A DNA stretch of 64,000 nucleotides from Quillaja saponaria. Its lineage: Eukaryota; Streptophyta; Magnoliopsida; Fabales; Quillajaceae. The notes under the pieces were generated by a model. That model did no database searches, was not told the origin of the DNA, and saw only the letters and a list, made by a program, of their open reading frames with translations. Below are positions 12,450-23,948 of the stretch, piece after piece. The first letter of the stretch is position 1, and each line of letters begins with the position of its first letter. Where the stretch lies: NCBI GenBank assembly GCA_029379385.1, contig CM055612.1:13764001-13828000 (forward strand), given 5' to 3'. A program made the translations under genes and the position numbers.

Positions 12450-13364
12450 TCCAGGTGCACCTCGGATATTTGAACTTGAAATTTGACATGATTTATTTCG
12501 ATATTGATAAATTTTTAAATAAATGGAGTGCTCAACCCCAGTGGGATGGATTGTTACGTAGAATTAAATTGTTATGCAGGTGCGTAAATGCCCAGTAGGG
12601 GGAGATAATGTTGTGCGGGGCTGAGTTACTCATTGGCCCTTTGTTTGTTCAATTGCTTGTTAATTGTTGGTTGTTGGTTGTTTGTATGGTTTGCTTAGTA
12701 AGTTGAAATTTTGTGATCTAAATGAATTGTGGTTGTGTAATAATTTTGGTTTTGTACGTGTATAAGCAATTCGAATATTAACTTTAAACTATGATTTATT
12801 TGTTGTGTAATGCTGGTACCTTTAGGGTATATGATTTGCTCATTGAGTCCCTGTGACTCACTCTTTCCTTCGTGGTTGTTTTTCTTTAGTTTTCAAGAAT
12901 CTCACTGCTGATCGTAACGAAAGTGTTACCTATTGATTCTACCGTGGCGAGGTATATCTCGGAAATCATACACTTAAAGCATAAAGGACAGTACTTGCAG
13001 TCGCCTAGGATGTCATGAATGGTCATCATATATATTGTATTTATTATGGTGTTGTCCTGTTTTGTTAGGAGCAGAGCTCCTCTGTATATTCTGATAACAC
13101 AATTTACTATTAAGTTTAATCCAGGTTGTTTGTTTATATTATGGGTATGTTCTACCGTACAGGGAACCTCAGCCAATATTTTCAGTAATCATTTTATATT
13201 TAACTGTCGTTACCGTATTTTATTTTTTCAACTCTATATTATTTTGATAGTATTGACTACAATGTATTTTTAAGTCGTGATGAACACTACTTGCATATTC
13301 AGGGTTACGGGGGTATGGATACCCATTGTTCCGGCCAGTCATACCTCCATTTGGGGGTGTGACA

Positions 13365-14365
13365 AGGAGTACTAGTATGGCCATTGGGACGTATAAGATG
13401 TGTAGGAAAAATGGAAATCCATTTAGATCAACAGTTAGGATATTAGGCCAAACTTTGAGTTTCAAGGCAAAAACTTCGAAAACTTGTGCTCATGAGGCAA
13501 AACGTTCAATTACAAGTCTGTTATGGATTTCGAGAGTTAGTTAGGAGAGTGAGGATGAATAAGACCTGTAGGAAAAACTGAAATCCATTTGGATCAATGG
13601 TTAGGATATTATAATAAATTTTGAGTTTCAAGGTTAAAACTTGCCAAGTTTGAGTTCGAGAGACAAAATGGTCAAATACAAATTCATTTGGATTATAGGG
13701 GAAAATAAGACTTGTAGGAAAAAACAAAAATACATTTGGATCAACAGTTAGGATATTAGGCAAAACTTTGAGTTTCAAGCAAAAACTTGAAAAATTGGAT
13801 GTGGGGGTAAACCGATCATATACAAGTCTGTTTCGAATTCTGAGAGTTAATTCGAAAAATGGGGACGAATAAGACTTGTAAGAAAAACATAAATCTATTT
13901 GGATAAATAGTTTGGATATTCAGCCAAACTTTGAATTTCAAGGTAAAAACTTGCCAAGTTTGAGTTCGGGGAAAAACTATCAAATACAAGTCCGTTTCGA
14001 AATTCGAGAGTACGACCACGACCGTGGGAACAAATAAGACATGTAAGAAGAAACTAAAAATCATTTAGATCAATGGTTAGGATATTAGGTCAAACTTTAA
14101 GTTTCAAGGAAAAAACCATTTAAAACTTGGGTTCGGGGGCAAAACGATCAAATACAAGTCTATTTCGGATTCCAGAGTACCAGCACGACAGGGAGACAAA
14201 TAAGACATGTTGGAAGATCGGAAATTTATTTGGATCAATATTTATGATAGTGGGCCAAATTTTGAATTTGAAGGTAAAAACTTTGAAAACTTGGGTTCGA
14301 AGTGTAAAACAGTCAAATACATGTCCATTTCGAATTCTAGGAGTATGACCACGACCATAGGTATG
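13365..14365. repeat. ~165-bp tandem array, right part
   Basis: About six diverged copies. The word GTTAGGATATTAGGCCAAAC or a close variant recurs near 13434, 13602, 13749, 13910, 14077 and 14245, giving spacings of about 147-168 bp. Each unit also holds gacaaataagac(c/a)tgtaag-, tttgagtttcaagg- and caaatacaagtc-like words. The array continues the one cut at 2608. Open frames on both strands inside it are by-products of the repeat. Confidence 0.82.
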
Positions 14366-14579
14366 ATGCAAAATGATTACATTAGCTTCTGCATTTCAAT
14401 GTCCGGATGCCAAACTCTGATACGTGGCAACCAATTATTGGTGTCTACAAGTTACGTCCGCTTAGCAGAGGCAAAATGAGAAACATAGATAAATTATGCA
14501 TATACGCAGACCTAGAAAATAGTTTGAGTTTAGGGTTACAATGTATGTTTATCTACATTTGAGAACTGCCTCATATTAT

Positions 14580-14649
14580 TATCTGTGTCTATATTATGAC
14601 CTTTTGTGTCTGTATTTTGAAGACACAAATAATGCATTTTCTTGTAGTG
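14580..14649 (+). repeat. CACTA 3' terminus and subterminal repeats
   Basis: Repeated TGTGTCT / AGACACA words run up to the terminal TGCATTTTCTTGTAGTG, ending at 14649. The next three bases are AGA, the candidate 3-bp target duplication; its partner would lie left of the window. Confidence 0.65.
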
Positions 14650-15515
14650 AGAAGGCAAGCGAATGACATTTCAAACAATTAAAGTGGGAGAAAGGACAAT
14701 TAACCTTTGTAATTATGCTTCAATTGTTTACCAGAAACTAAGAAAACTCTACAATTATGCTTCAATAGTTTACCATAAGCAGAGAAATTGAATTGTAGAT
14801 TTTTCTAAAAGAGATATTAAGTTTCAAAAAAGAGAAAATTAGGAGTCATATAGGCAAAGAATGAGGAAATGGAATGGAACATGGGTATAGTAGTTGTATT
14901 AGTTTGTGAGAGTCATAAGGGGATTTGGATTTTTTTTTTTTTAAATAAATTATGTTTATTAAAAATATGAGGTAGGAGATTATAGTATAGAAGATAAATA
15001 TTTAGATAGATATATCTTCGTTTTAACCTTTAGAATTTCTTCCATTTTTTAAATTAAGAATTTGATAAATTCATATAATAAAATGTAGTTAATCCATAAA
15101 GATAGTAATAGTAATGAATAAAAAATAGATTTGCACAAAGAAACATCTATTTAATTGAGTTTGTTAATAGAATCTTATAGTTAATGCTACATGAGTGTGA
15201 TGTAATAGGGTTTGAGATAACAAAATTTGTTTTTTGTTCTATATTACCTTGCCTTTTTTATAAATAACTCTATTATAATATATGTACCAAAAAAAATTAC
15301 ACAAATATCATTTAATATTGCTTAGTATACCAAAAAAAAATTTCTATCTCATAGAAACCGATAGAAAGAAAGACTTAAACAATGATACAACATTTACCGA
15401 AATACAATTACAATTCTACTTTTAAAGTAAAGAACTGCACTGATGACATTTTGAAAGTGTAAGTCAGCCCAAACACCCTTAGAAATCCTTTACCATGAAA
15501 ATGAGAAAAAAGGAC
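14650..15515. other. AT-rich intergenic stretch, no gene seen
   Basis: No coding segment or repeat family recognised. It contains a T run near 14930 and several homopolymer A runs. Confidence 0.6.
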
Positions 15516-15791
15516 TCAAATTTTCCATTCCTTCAAGGATTTCAAAACTTCCTTGGATGCTAACTTTTTGATAATCTTCTTATTAGCAAATGTGGAGGTA
15601 TGATTATACATGAACTCATTACCTTCAACCACAATTGTAACGTAAGATACACCATTGTTATGGTATTGAATGAGTTTTCTCATATTATAGTGCTCCTTTT
15701 TAGCATAGTTCATTCAGGTCCCTTACAGGATGGAGCCTCACAGTCGCAGGTGTAACCAAGGGCTTCAACAGGGGTCTTATTCTTTGGAAAA
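15516..15791 (-). pseudogene. Dicer-like protein C-terminal fragment (DCL2-like), decayed
   Basis: Read on the minus strand, 15791 down to about 15690 encodes VFQRIRPLLKPLVTPATVR followed by LHPVRDLNELC. A one-base frameshift (and a stop in the first frame) then leads into the open stretch 15713-15516: it opens AKKEHYNMRKL, runs through a VTIVVEGNEF strand and ends KKIIKKLASKEVLKSLKE. The first part resembles the link after the second RNase III domain of plant Dicer-like proteins. The second has the beta-strand plus K-K-x(3)-K-K-L-A-(S/C)-x-E-x-L pattern of a double-stranded-RNA-binding domain at the Dicer C-terminus. Assignment to DCL2 rather than another DCL is from memory of the family. 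No RNase III, PAZ or helicase part was found nearby, so this is an orphan fragment. Confidence 0.5.
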
Positions 15792-16289
15792 CTATTTCTT
15801 TATTATAACATGAATCAAGTAGAATTACACTTGCTAAGGACTTTACAATATCTCAAAGCATCTATCAAATAAAATAGACATTAATAAATATATAAGATGC
15901 ATTAATATGATATAAATAGTCATTACAGAATAATGGTTGCATTTTAAGCTATCAACCACAATTCATTAAGGAGTGCAAATAGATAAGGCTTATAAACATT
16001 TAACACTAAAATAGACTTTTGCAAATACCTTGATTGATTAGTTACAAACTGTTGTGGACTTGCATGTAGAAATTAACTCTGCAACTGGCAGGGACTCCTT
16101 CACACATCATAGATGGTACATGTCGTACATCAGTACATCGATTGGACACCATTTGCGTGGATAATGGATTGCACTCTCTTAGTTAGATTGTTGGCTTCCA
16201 TATCCATATCTGCCACCTTTTAATCTCCCTTATCCCTACTACTTCCCCCCTACCACCTTTCCCTTGGTCTTAGAGTGTACAATACTATT
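15792..16289. other. Intergenic, no gene recognised
   Basis: No coding signal could be supported. The segment 16080-16200 is less AT-rich than its surroundings and could hold further remnants of the Dicer-like gene, but I could not read any convincingly. Confidence 0.4.
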
Positions 16290-16865
16290 CATACAGCCAT
16301 ATAAGTTGGTCTTAGAGTGTACAGTATTCATACAAATTAACTAATATTCAAAATTTATGTTTATCATATTTATTAAATTTTAGCATGGGTCTACCAATTT
16401 ACATTGATTACTTAACTACACAGTAAGTACAAAAATGCTACATCTTTACAACTATACCAATTCTCTAAATCAAACCAACAAAAAGAAAAAAGAGCACTTG
16501 TCTAGACAATAGAACATGCAGATTGTTTCACTAAGCATAAAAAAGTGAAAACCACAGTTTGTATTTACCATAGATATTTGATTCAACCATATAAGTTGGT
16601 CTTAGAATGTATAGTGAATAGAGTGGATAGTGGATATTTGAAATTAACTAATATACGAAATTTATGTTTACCATATTTATTAATTTCCAATACGAGTCAA
16701 CCCAATTCACATTGATTACTTAACTACACAGTAAGTACAAACATTTTACGTCTTTCCAACTTTACCAATCCTCTAAATCAAACCAACAAAAGGAAAAAAG
16801 AAAACTTTTCTAGACAACAAAACATGTAGATTATTTCACTAAACATAAAATAGTAAAAACCACCA
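16290..16865. repeat. Tandem duplication, unit about 290 bp
   Basis: Two adjacent copies, about 16292-16560 and 16586-16863, share catataagttggtcttaga, aaattaactaatat, cattgattacttaactacac and caaatcaaaccaacaaaa. They differ by scattered substitutions and a small insertion near 16615-16645. No coding sequence. Confidence 0.8.
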
Positions 16866-17829
16866 TTTTTTTTTTTTTCGTTCAAGTTAACCACTTTCCT
16901 ATTTGGTGAATATCACTTGAACCTTTCTAGTGAGCTGATCTTTATCGTGAGCTTTTTGTGTAGATTAGCAAAGTCAAAAATGCCACTTGATATGTACTTT
17001 CCATGGAGGTTTGTCAATATTGTCTTTCAAGTCTAGTTCACATTCGACCTCAAGGTGAAACCAAATTTTTGTAAAACAAAATGTAAATTGTCAAGGAAAA
17101 AAAAAAAAAAAAAAAAAAGATCATTTTGAACTATCAATCACAATTCATCAAAAAGTGGAAACAGATAAGACTTGTAAACACTCAACACTAAAATAAACTC
17201 TTGTAACTATCTTGATCAATTAGCTAAAAATTGTTGTGGCGGCAATAGTTAATCAAAAGGGCGAAAGAAGGAAAGCAAGCAAATAATGAAGAAGTTAAAA
17301 ACATTAAATGATCATACCTAGCAAATTAGTAAATTTAATATAAAAAGAATTTCAAATACCTTCTTAGTAATGGAATGAAGGGCCCAAGGTAGCCAAACTG
17401 TGTCTTACAACCAAGCATAGTCCAAACTTGTCAAAATCCATAGTATTGTAAAGTGGTTCACCCAGACGCACAAACTCTAACACCGATATAAAAGGGTCTG
17501 ATTCAATATATGTATTTGACCTAACACACAAAGTCATGGTCATTCCCTATGCTAAGAAAACCCCTTCATAATAAGAATACACGTGACTCGCATAATCCTC
17601 AGTTGTATTCACCACAATCCACAGAGTATCTATAAAGATTGTTCTGAAAAAGAAAGAATCGAAAGGTGGATAAAATGGAAACCAATATAGGGGTGATCAA
17701 ATTCTTGGTTAACCCTCGAGAAACAAACTTGAAATTTGGAATCCATTCATGACCCTTGATTTTTAAACTGGGAATTTTTAAATATTTCGTTGCAGGTGTA
17801 TAGGATTTAGGACCCTTAATTCCTAACAG
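16866..17829. other. Intergenic, no gene recognised
   Basis: Holds long homopolymers (T run near 16866-16878, A run at about 17097-17118). No supported coding sequence. Confidence 0.5.
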
Positions 17830-17879
17830 TAGCATACAATGCTCATAGATTCAGTCCAAAAATAGTGAGGAGATGAGCT

Positions 17880-18720
17880 TTCACAAATCATTGTCCTTGC
17901 CTTCTCTTGAAGAGTTATGCTCATTAATCTCAACTACTCCATTCTGCTATGGAATTCTTTATACTAAAAACCTATGCTCAGTGCTATACTTAATTCAAAA
18001 ATAATAGGAAGTGCAATTTTCAAATTTCTTTCATGATCGCTTCTAATTTTTTATATATACAAAGATTTTTCATTCTGAACTCGTTAGCAAAAGATTTTGA
18101 AAGGTTTAAAAGCATCACTTTTGTGAAAAAGTACCCAAGTGAATCTTGAGTACTCGTCAATGATAACAAAAGCATACTTGCTACCTCCATTGTTAGCAGT
18201 TTAAGTAGAACCAAAAAGAATCTATATGAACTAATTCCAACAACCTTGAAGTTGAAATAATGATTTTGCTTTTAAAAGTTCTGTTTTATTTTCCAAATTG
18301 GCATGCATCACATATCTTTTCAAGATAAAAATTAATTTAGTAAACTAAACATTAAGTTCGGTTTAGATAATTTTGAAATACTATTCATGTTTGCATGAAC
18401 TAATCATCTATGCCAAAAATAAGCATAATCATGTTTGCCAGTAAACAAGTATTTTTCAAAAAGCTTGAATTTAAATAGACAACATAAATAATGTTTCTCT
18501 TTTGACCTATGAATTTTGCCTTGTTGTCACGGATATATACCATTAAGCAACAATTTGAGTCAAATATGACTTTGTGACCTCTGTCACAGAGCTGACTGAT
18601 ACTTAGAAAGTCACACTTGAGCCCATTTACAAAGAGAACATGTTCAATTGAGTTGTTCTCATTGTTGATTGTGCATACTTCATCAATATTTCCTTTGTTG
18701 TTACCTCCAAATGTGACAAA
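17880..18720 (-). pseudogene. copia gag-pre-integrase and integrase core remnant (copy A)
   Basis: Around 18620-18540 the minus strand encodes a segment with FLSISQLCDRGHKVIFDS, the gag-pre-integrase signature of copia polyproteins. Around 18190-18040 it encodes KYAFVIIDEYSRFTWVLFF and then a piece with FANEFRMKN..IYK, the first half of a copia integrase core with its D-(E/D)-Y-S-R motif. Stops and frame changes occur in between. Confidence 0.72.
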
Positions 18721-18759
18721 TCAACAGTTGCTAAATTTCAAGGAGGTAAATCTTTTTTT

Positions 18760-19870
18760 TTTTTTTTTCACCAATTATATGTTTTGAGTAACCACTACCA
18801 AGCAACAAAAAGAATTATGTCTCTTTTCTTTTAAGACAAACCAGCAAATGAAGAATCGTTTAATCCTTTGTACTTAGATTTTCTTAGGTCTTACAAGTTT
18901 AGCCTCCACTTCTGAAGGGGATTTTGTGATTTTAGGGACCTAAACCATTTTCCATTCCATTTAACATTACTTTTCTTAACTTCACAAGATGAGACTGTAT
19001 GACTAGTCAAATTGTAAAAATGAAAGACTTTGTTTTTAACAAAGAAAGCATTATAAAACTTATGTAAAATGTGTGCTGGACTAGAGTCATAATTAAGACC
19101 TACTTTATTAAAGACATATCTTTTACTACTTCATAATTGAGATTTTTCTCCATTAATAAATTTAGCTAAGGTCTCTTATCTTTTCCTTAAGATTTTGAGA
19201 TTCAATAGTATGAGGGAAAAATTCTACCTTTTCATTTACTTTAGACAACTCAGTATTTAACTCATTATTCAGTAAATAAAACTGTTATTGATTTTTTAGC
19301 TTTTCTTTGCTCTAAAGCAATATTAGCATATTGCTCAGTTAGATCATTAAGGCATCATGCAAATAATCTTAAAAATATGATGAATTTACCTCATAATCAT
19401 CGAGTTTTGTGATTCGCAGTTGAGTAGCTAGTGGACCTTGAGACACATATTAGCCTCTTTTTCATTTTCTCCATCTAAACTTCCCTCACTGTCATTCCAT
19501 GGACAAGCATGACTTTCTTCTCTTAAGTAATGAATGAATTTCCTTTTTCTTGGACATTCATTTTTCATGTGTCTTGATTGCTTGCACTTGAAACATAAAT
19601 GAACCTCTTTAGTCTCTACTTTTCATGTATTCAATTCTAAATGATCATTTTTTAGAAATCTATTAAATTTTATAACGAGTAGGACTACTTTGTTCTCTTT
19701 ATCATTTTTTAAGCACCTCTAAAGGCTACATTTTTACTTTTCTGAAGCTTTCCTTTGGCTTCTTCTTCATGTTTTTCTTGTGTCTCATACATTACTAAAG
19801 AAACGACTAGTGTAGAGTAAGGATCTCTTGATTATTTGTCTCCTCTATGATTGTCTTTTTTGCTTTTAGG
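18760..19870 (-). pseudogene. copia gag remnant with zinc knuckle (copy A)
   Basis: At 19554-19595 (minus) the sequence encodes CFKCKQSRHMKNEC, a complete C-x2-C-x4-H-x4-C nucleocapsid knuckle. It is followed by PRKRKF and an acidic segment with ENEKEANMCL near 19440-19460, a pattern common in copia Gag proteins. Upstream gag is present only in part because copy A has a large deletion at about 19865. The frame is not continuous. Confidence 0.7.
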
Positions 19871-21635
19871 CAACTACCCTTTACAAACGTTTGAACTTTT
19901 AGGTATCAATAACCCTCCTTCGTTCCGTATAACATACAAGCTATCCGACTTGTATTTTTCTCACAAGGAAGAACATAATACAAAGTGTACATAAATACTC
20001 AACCCAAAGACAGACAGTTTTGAATGAGTTTTAAATAAAGCAAAATGGTATAAAATTTTAAACTATTTTCTAACAATGTTTTTTTATTAAGACTGATAAA
20101 GTATGAAAGTTGAAGCTTAAAAGTTTTCTATTCAAATTAAACTGATGCAAGTTTTCGTAGCTTGTACATCTTCTCTTTAGCTCTTCAAGATTTATGGATC
20201 ATATTGGCTTAGTAGTCATTTCTTAGATGAAATTACTCATCAGAAGGCTTTTACTGAAAGTAAGCATCTCGAGCTTTGTTCCTGTAATGGTTGTAGATGG
20301 ATTTCTAGTTTGTTATAAACATGGACTGTTGTGCACATTTTACATGCTTGTTTTTTTTCAAAACTTTTGTGATGTAGACTCTTGTGTCAGATGAACTTTA
20401 CTCAAACAACAGAGTTGACACAAAGATGCCGTTGTGCAAGTACAAATTTTGAGTTTTTATGAGTTTGATTATGCATTTATACTATTCTAGAAATTGATTT
20501 TGAGTAACATGACACCTGTGTGACAGAAATGATTAGCTACTTCACTTAAATAATTCAAAGAGTTTTGATATATGAAGCTTCATCTGCTAATTTTTACTTT
20601 CAACAATTGTCTAAATTAATGACACAATGTGTATCACTTCTATAGTAAGTCAGCATTAGTTAATCCAGTAGTTAATGCATTTGACTTGATTTCAGTTATT
20701 AGTTCGAACTTTAGTAGATAGTCGTTTCAGTTCCTTTCAGCCATCAACTATTATTTAACACTTGAGAGCCAACTGATTTTCTTTTCAACACTTAGACAAC
20801 TGTCATTTGCAAAATGTTAAATGCTTATTCAGTTAATCATTCTCTTTCATTATTTAGATGAAATCCATTAAGTTTCGCTGAGATTCTGATGAATTAGCTC
20901 GCTTCATCCTATTTAGTTTAGCACATTAATATAGAAAAGTGGATAAAGTCAGAACAACAATTATTTTGCAATGAGCAGAATTCAACAATTATTTTATAAT
21001 TCTTAAAATTTATATTTAAGGTAAAGTCAAATTAGCAATGGACTCAACACTAATAATATTGCATATAATACCAACTTTACCCTTTAGTTATTAAGCTAAC
21101 AAATTTTATTTTCTCCCAAAAATTAATTGTTTTTGGAAAGTAAGATTTTTACTTTTTTTAATAAAATTATTATTTCTCTCACCTTTTTTATTAATTTTTA
21201 TTTGTATATTTTTGTATTAAAATTATTGAGAATTTGGTTAACTGAAAATTCAATATTTTTTTTTATATTTTTAATTGAACATGATTTTTTTTTTTAAATT
21301 TAAATTTCATTCATAATTTATTAATTTTTGGAGAAAAAAAATAAATGGTTTAATAATTAAAGGTTAAAACTTTTTCTTTCTTTTTTTAAATGTTAAAAGA
21401 AAAAAATTATTTGTCATTTAAAATTTTTTTCTAAATTAAAAATAAGATTTATGTTACTTTCCCATTTTGTTTTTTCAAGAAAGTAGGCTCATAAGCAAAT
21501 GGGAAGCAAAGAATCATTTTCCATAGTCATCAACAAAAACACTAAACTAAAAATAAAAAAGTGTTATACACAATTGAGTGGTTCCACTTTTACAGGAAAA
21601 GTTGTATATTTGTGAAATGGGATGAGTTCCCCTAG

Positions 21636-23948
21636 CTTGATTGTTTAGCATGGAAATTTGGAGTTCTTTCTCGGTTTCACAATCGACACTCTAATCAAAT
21701 ATACAAAATCAAATCAATGGATTAGTAAACTATTCAAGTGTATAGCCTTTAATGACAAAGTCCACACAATTGATCAGATAAAACCTTTAAAAAAAAGTTT
21801 GCAAACCTCCTTATAAGATTGAAGGATGTTGATTCTACCTTTAGGATATGTGCTAGCTCCCACTAAGTTGAATCTCTAGTGGAAGAGGTTGATATTGAAG
21901 CAAGAACACCTTTGCTTCTTAGGATGAATTTTGGCAATGGTGAATTCCTTGAACAAGAACTCTTCTTGCTCTAAAACCCTAGTGATCGAATTCTAGTCTT
22001 TCACAATTTTGAATTGCTTGACTTGCATGGTCGCTTGCTTGGCTGAAATTTTCCCTATTACAATACATATATAGGTGGCAACTAGGGTTTGTTCAATTGG
22101 ATCCATTTATGTTGGATTCCAATTAAGCCTAAAACCCAAAACCCCTTAGTAACTAATGTTGAGCATTATTACCAAAAAACTAAATTACTAGCCCAAACTT
22201 AACTGAGATGGGCTGAAACTGACCCAACCCAAATCGTACATCAATTCAATCTTTTTTATCACTGTTGGGGCATGGTTGGTTTTTCGAGTTTATGAAAATT
22301 TAAGGGCCAGTTATTGGGTATATTTATCTTATGCAATATAATAACTGACAGCCCAATCTAACACTAATCTAAATAAACTAAGCTAACCTTACCAAATTGT
22401 AGTCTTTCTAGCCTAATTCAAAATCTTTTAGGTCAACAAAAATTGTATCATCTTTATTTTTTTCTCATTCTCCCGCTAACAAATTGTTCAAAAGTCACAG
22501 AGCCATAGAGGCAAGAGCTCTAAACTTCTAACTACGTGAAACGATGCTTATCTCCTCTTTCTTTTTTGTGTTGCAAGCTCGAGGCTCTTTATACATACTC
22601 AGGTAATCCTTCTCTTTTGCTTCATGGATTAGGATTTTTGTCCAGCAATCAAAGGATTCATAAGTTTTTCTTCATCTTTTTTTCTTTAATCTTGGCTTCC
22701 ATGTTCAAAACCAATCAACTGACTGACCAACCCATCATAAGTGAATTTTCAAATAGGTGTTGTTTTTCAATAACCGACATAATCAGTTGATCTTGCAACT
22801 AGGATTCTCGAGCATTCGACTTCATTGGCCAAAAAATTACTTAAAACTGACCAAACCTATTGCTTACTCACCTTTATTAGTAACCCAAAATCTAATTAAG
22901 ATTCTAATTAGGTCATTTTCTTAAATTTCAACAAAACAAATCTTTCCATATACATTTCATAATTTACCATAATACCATCATATATTTGAAACTTAACAAT
23001 TAACTCAAAATTATCCATTAAACCTTTGAGGTTCATAATCTAAATCAATTATAGTGTGTAACCCATTAGGTTATTTTATATGTTGGCAATAAAAGTAATT
23101 GGATATTTCCTAAGAAGAATGGTTAAATTAAAGCTCTTTTAATTCAATATTGGTTTCTATAAACCAACCAACTAACATTTATAGATCAAGATTTTCATCT
23201 AACAATGTATCATGACGACAAAAGTATAAGTGAAGTTAAGATACATTGATCAAACCTTTCAGTGCATAGTCACTGTGTAATTCTTTCATCGTTCATATCA
23301 TGAGTTAAACATAGGGTATTGATTCTAGTGTGAACCCTAAATTTTTCTAAATCCATTAGTATTTGAAACCAAGTCTATATTTTGTTTTGTAAAGAGATTC
23401 AAGAAAACAAAACATTTTTCTTAATCTTCTTCACTTTACAAAGATTTCAGGAATAAGACATACTCATTTTAAGAGGCCATGGGATATTCATCCTCTTTAC
23501 TGAAAATGATGAATTCTTTGTCAATCATTCATCAATTTTCAAATGCTTCACGATATATCCAATTATCACCCATGTATCATCCTTTTAACAGGATCGTGAG
23601 TAAAAACTCCAAATAGTTTCTCAGTGTGGGTTAATTCAGTGTACTTGTTCAACTAGCAAGCTCCCATATATTTGACTAAGTATAATCAAGCTTGTAGGTA
23701 TAAGATCACTACTCTCTTCACAAGAGAATGACATAATATATGCTAGTCTCAAAGAATCATCAATATCCTTATTCTTGATAATTCATTAAGTAGGAATATT
23801 TCAATGTAATACTATATACATGACACATCTCAAAATTATGATCAATATCATAATCACGCATATATAGATATTATTCCAAGGACTTTAAACATAGTTATTG
23901 TAAATCTCATTTAAAAACATATATGAAGAATGCCTAAATAATATATTG
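21636..23948. other. Repeat-like region between the two copia blocks, no gene recognised
   Basis: AT-rich with no supported coding segment. The interval 21830-22200 has short phrases (for example ctaaaaccctagtgatcg, aactagggtttgttcaattgg) reminiscent of LTRs of other plant retrotransposons, but no matching second copy was found in the window, so I do not call it one. Confidence 0.4.

Larger units (their letters stand above)
2609..13364 (+). mobile_element. Complete Ty3/gypsy LTR retrotransposon (Tekay/Del-like chromovirus), decayed
   Basis: A 10,756-bp element with long LTRs (2609-5085 and 10052-13364) that start TGTTATAACCC and end GGGGGTGTGACA. The 5-bp sequence AGGAG flanks it on both sides (2604-2608 and 13365-13369), a perfect target-site duplication. 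A tRNA-Met-type primer site follows the 5' LTR and a purine tract precedes the 3' LTR. The internal order gag, protease, reverse transcriptase, RNase H, integrase and chromodomain-like tail is that of Ty3/gypsy chromoviruses. Long LTRs and the integrase sequence suggest the Tekay/Del lineage (inference). Many stops and changed catalytic residues make it inactive. A minus-strand relative lies at 58693-64000. Confidence 0.93.
10052..13364 (+). repeat. 3' LTR of the gypsy element, enlarged by an insertion
   Basis: 3313 bp, against 2477 bp for the 5' LTR. The difference is mostly a foldback element at 11662-12449 plus a short segment near 10600-10675 missing from the 5' copy. It ends in GGGGGTGTGACA at 13364 and is followed by the AGGAG target duplication. 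Confidence 0.92.
1..14649 (+). mobile_element. CACTA (En/Spm) transposon, 3' part, split by an LTR retrotransposon
   Basis: The right end is a CACTA terminus: the bases ending at 14649 read TTTTCTTGTAGTG, the reverse complement of CACTACAAGAAAA, the same terminal word as the complete CACTA element at 45785-54372. Upstream lie remnants of a plant transposase-associated gene (about 940-2390) and a ~165-bp tandem array (2395-2608 and 13365-14365), which the 10.76-kb gypsy element at 2609-13364 interrupts. The subterminal stretch 14580-14635 repeats TGTGTCT and its complement AGACACA, as CACTA subterminal regions often do. No matching 5' CACTA terminus is visible in 1-900, so the left end is probably outside the window. 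That the gene remnants and this terminus belong to one element is inferred from order and strand. Confidence 0.6.
17830..20860 (-). mobile_element. Ty1/copia retrotransposon remnant, copy A
   Basis: Minus-strand reading gives the copia order: an LTR-like region at higher coordinates (about 19870-20860), gag with a CCHC knuckle (about 19870-18760), then the gag-pre-integrase and integrase core (about 18720-17880). The element is truncated after the integrase core: no reverse transcriptase or second LTR was found. Stops and frameshifts are frequent. Confidence 0.75.
17830..21635. repeat. Segmental duplication, copy A (copia remnant plus Yippee upstream-type flank)
   Basis: Aligns in order with 24325-28345. 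Examples: 17862 aatagtgaggagatg with 24357 aatagtgaggaaatg; the gag-region words around 19500-19600 with 25740-25830; 19868 caactaccctttacaaacg with 26967; and 21490-21630 with 28205-28345. Copy A lacks about 870 bp present in copy B (26100-26965). Copy B lacks about 390 bp present in copy A (about 20860-21250). The right edge falls about 21630, after which the sequences differ. Confidence 0.82.

Noticed and set aside
13220..14479. Cluster of open frames of 70-90 residues on both strands
   Set aside because: They arise from the ~165-bp tandem units; the residues repeat with the array period.
20650..20735. tRNA-like patch (gttaatccagtagttaatg ... agttcgaac)
   Set aside because: Lies within the copia LTR-like region of copy A, and the two box words do not match spacing or sequence well.
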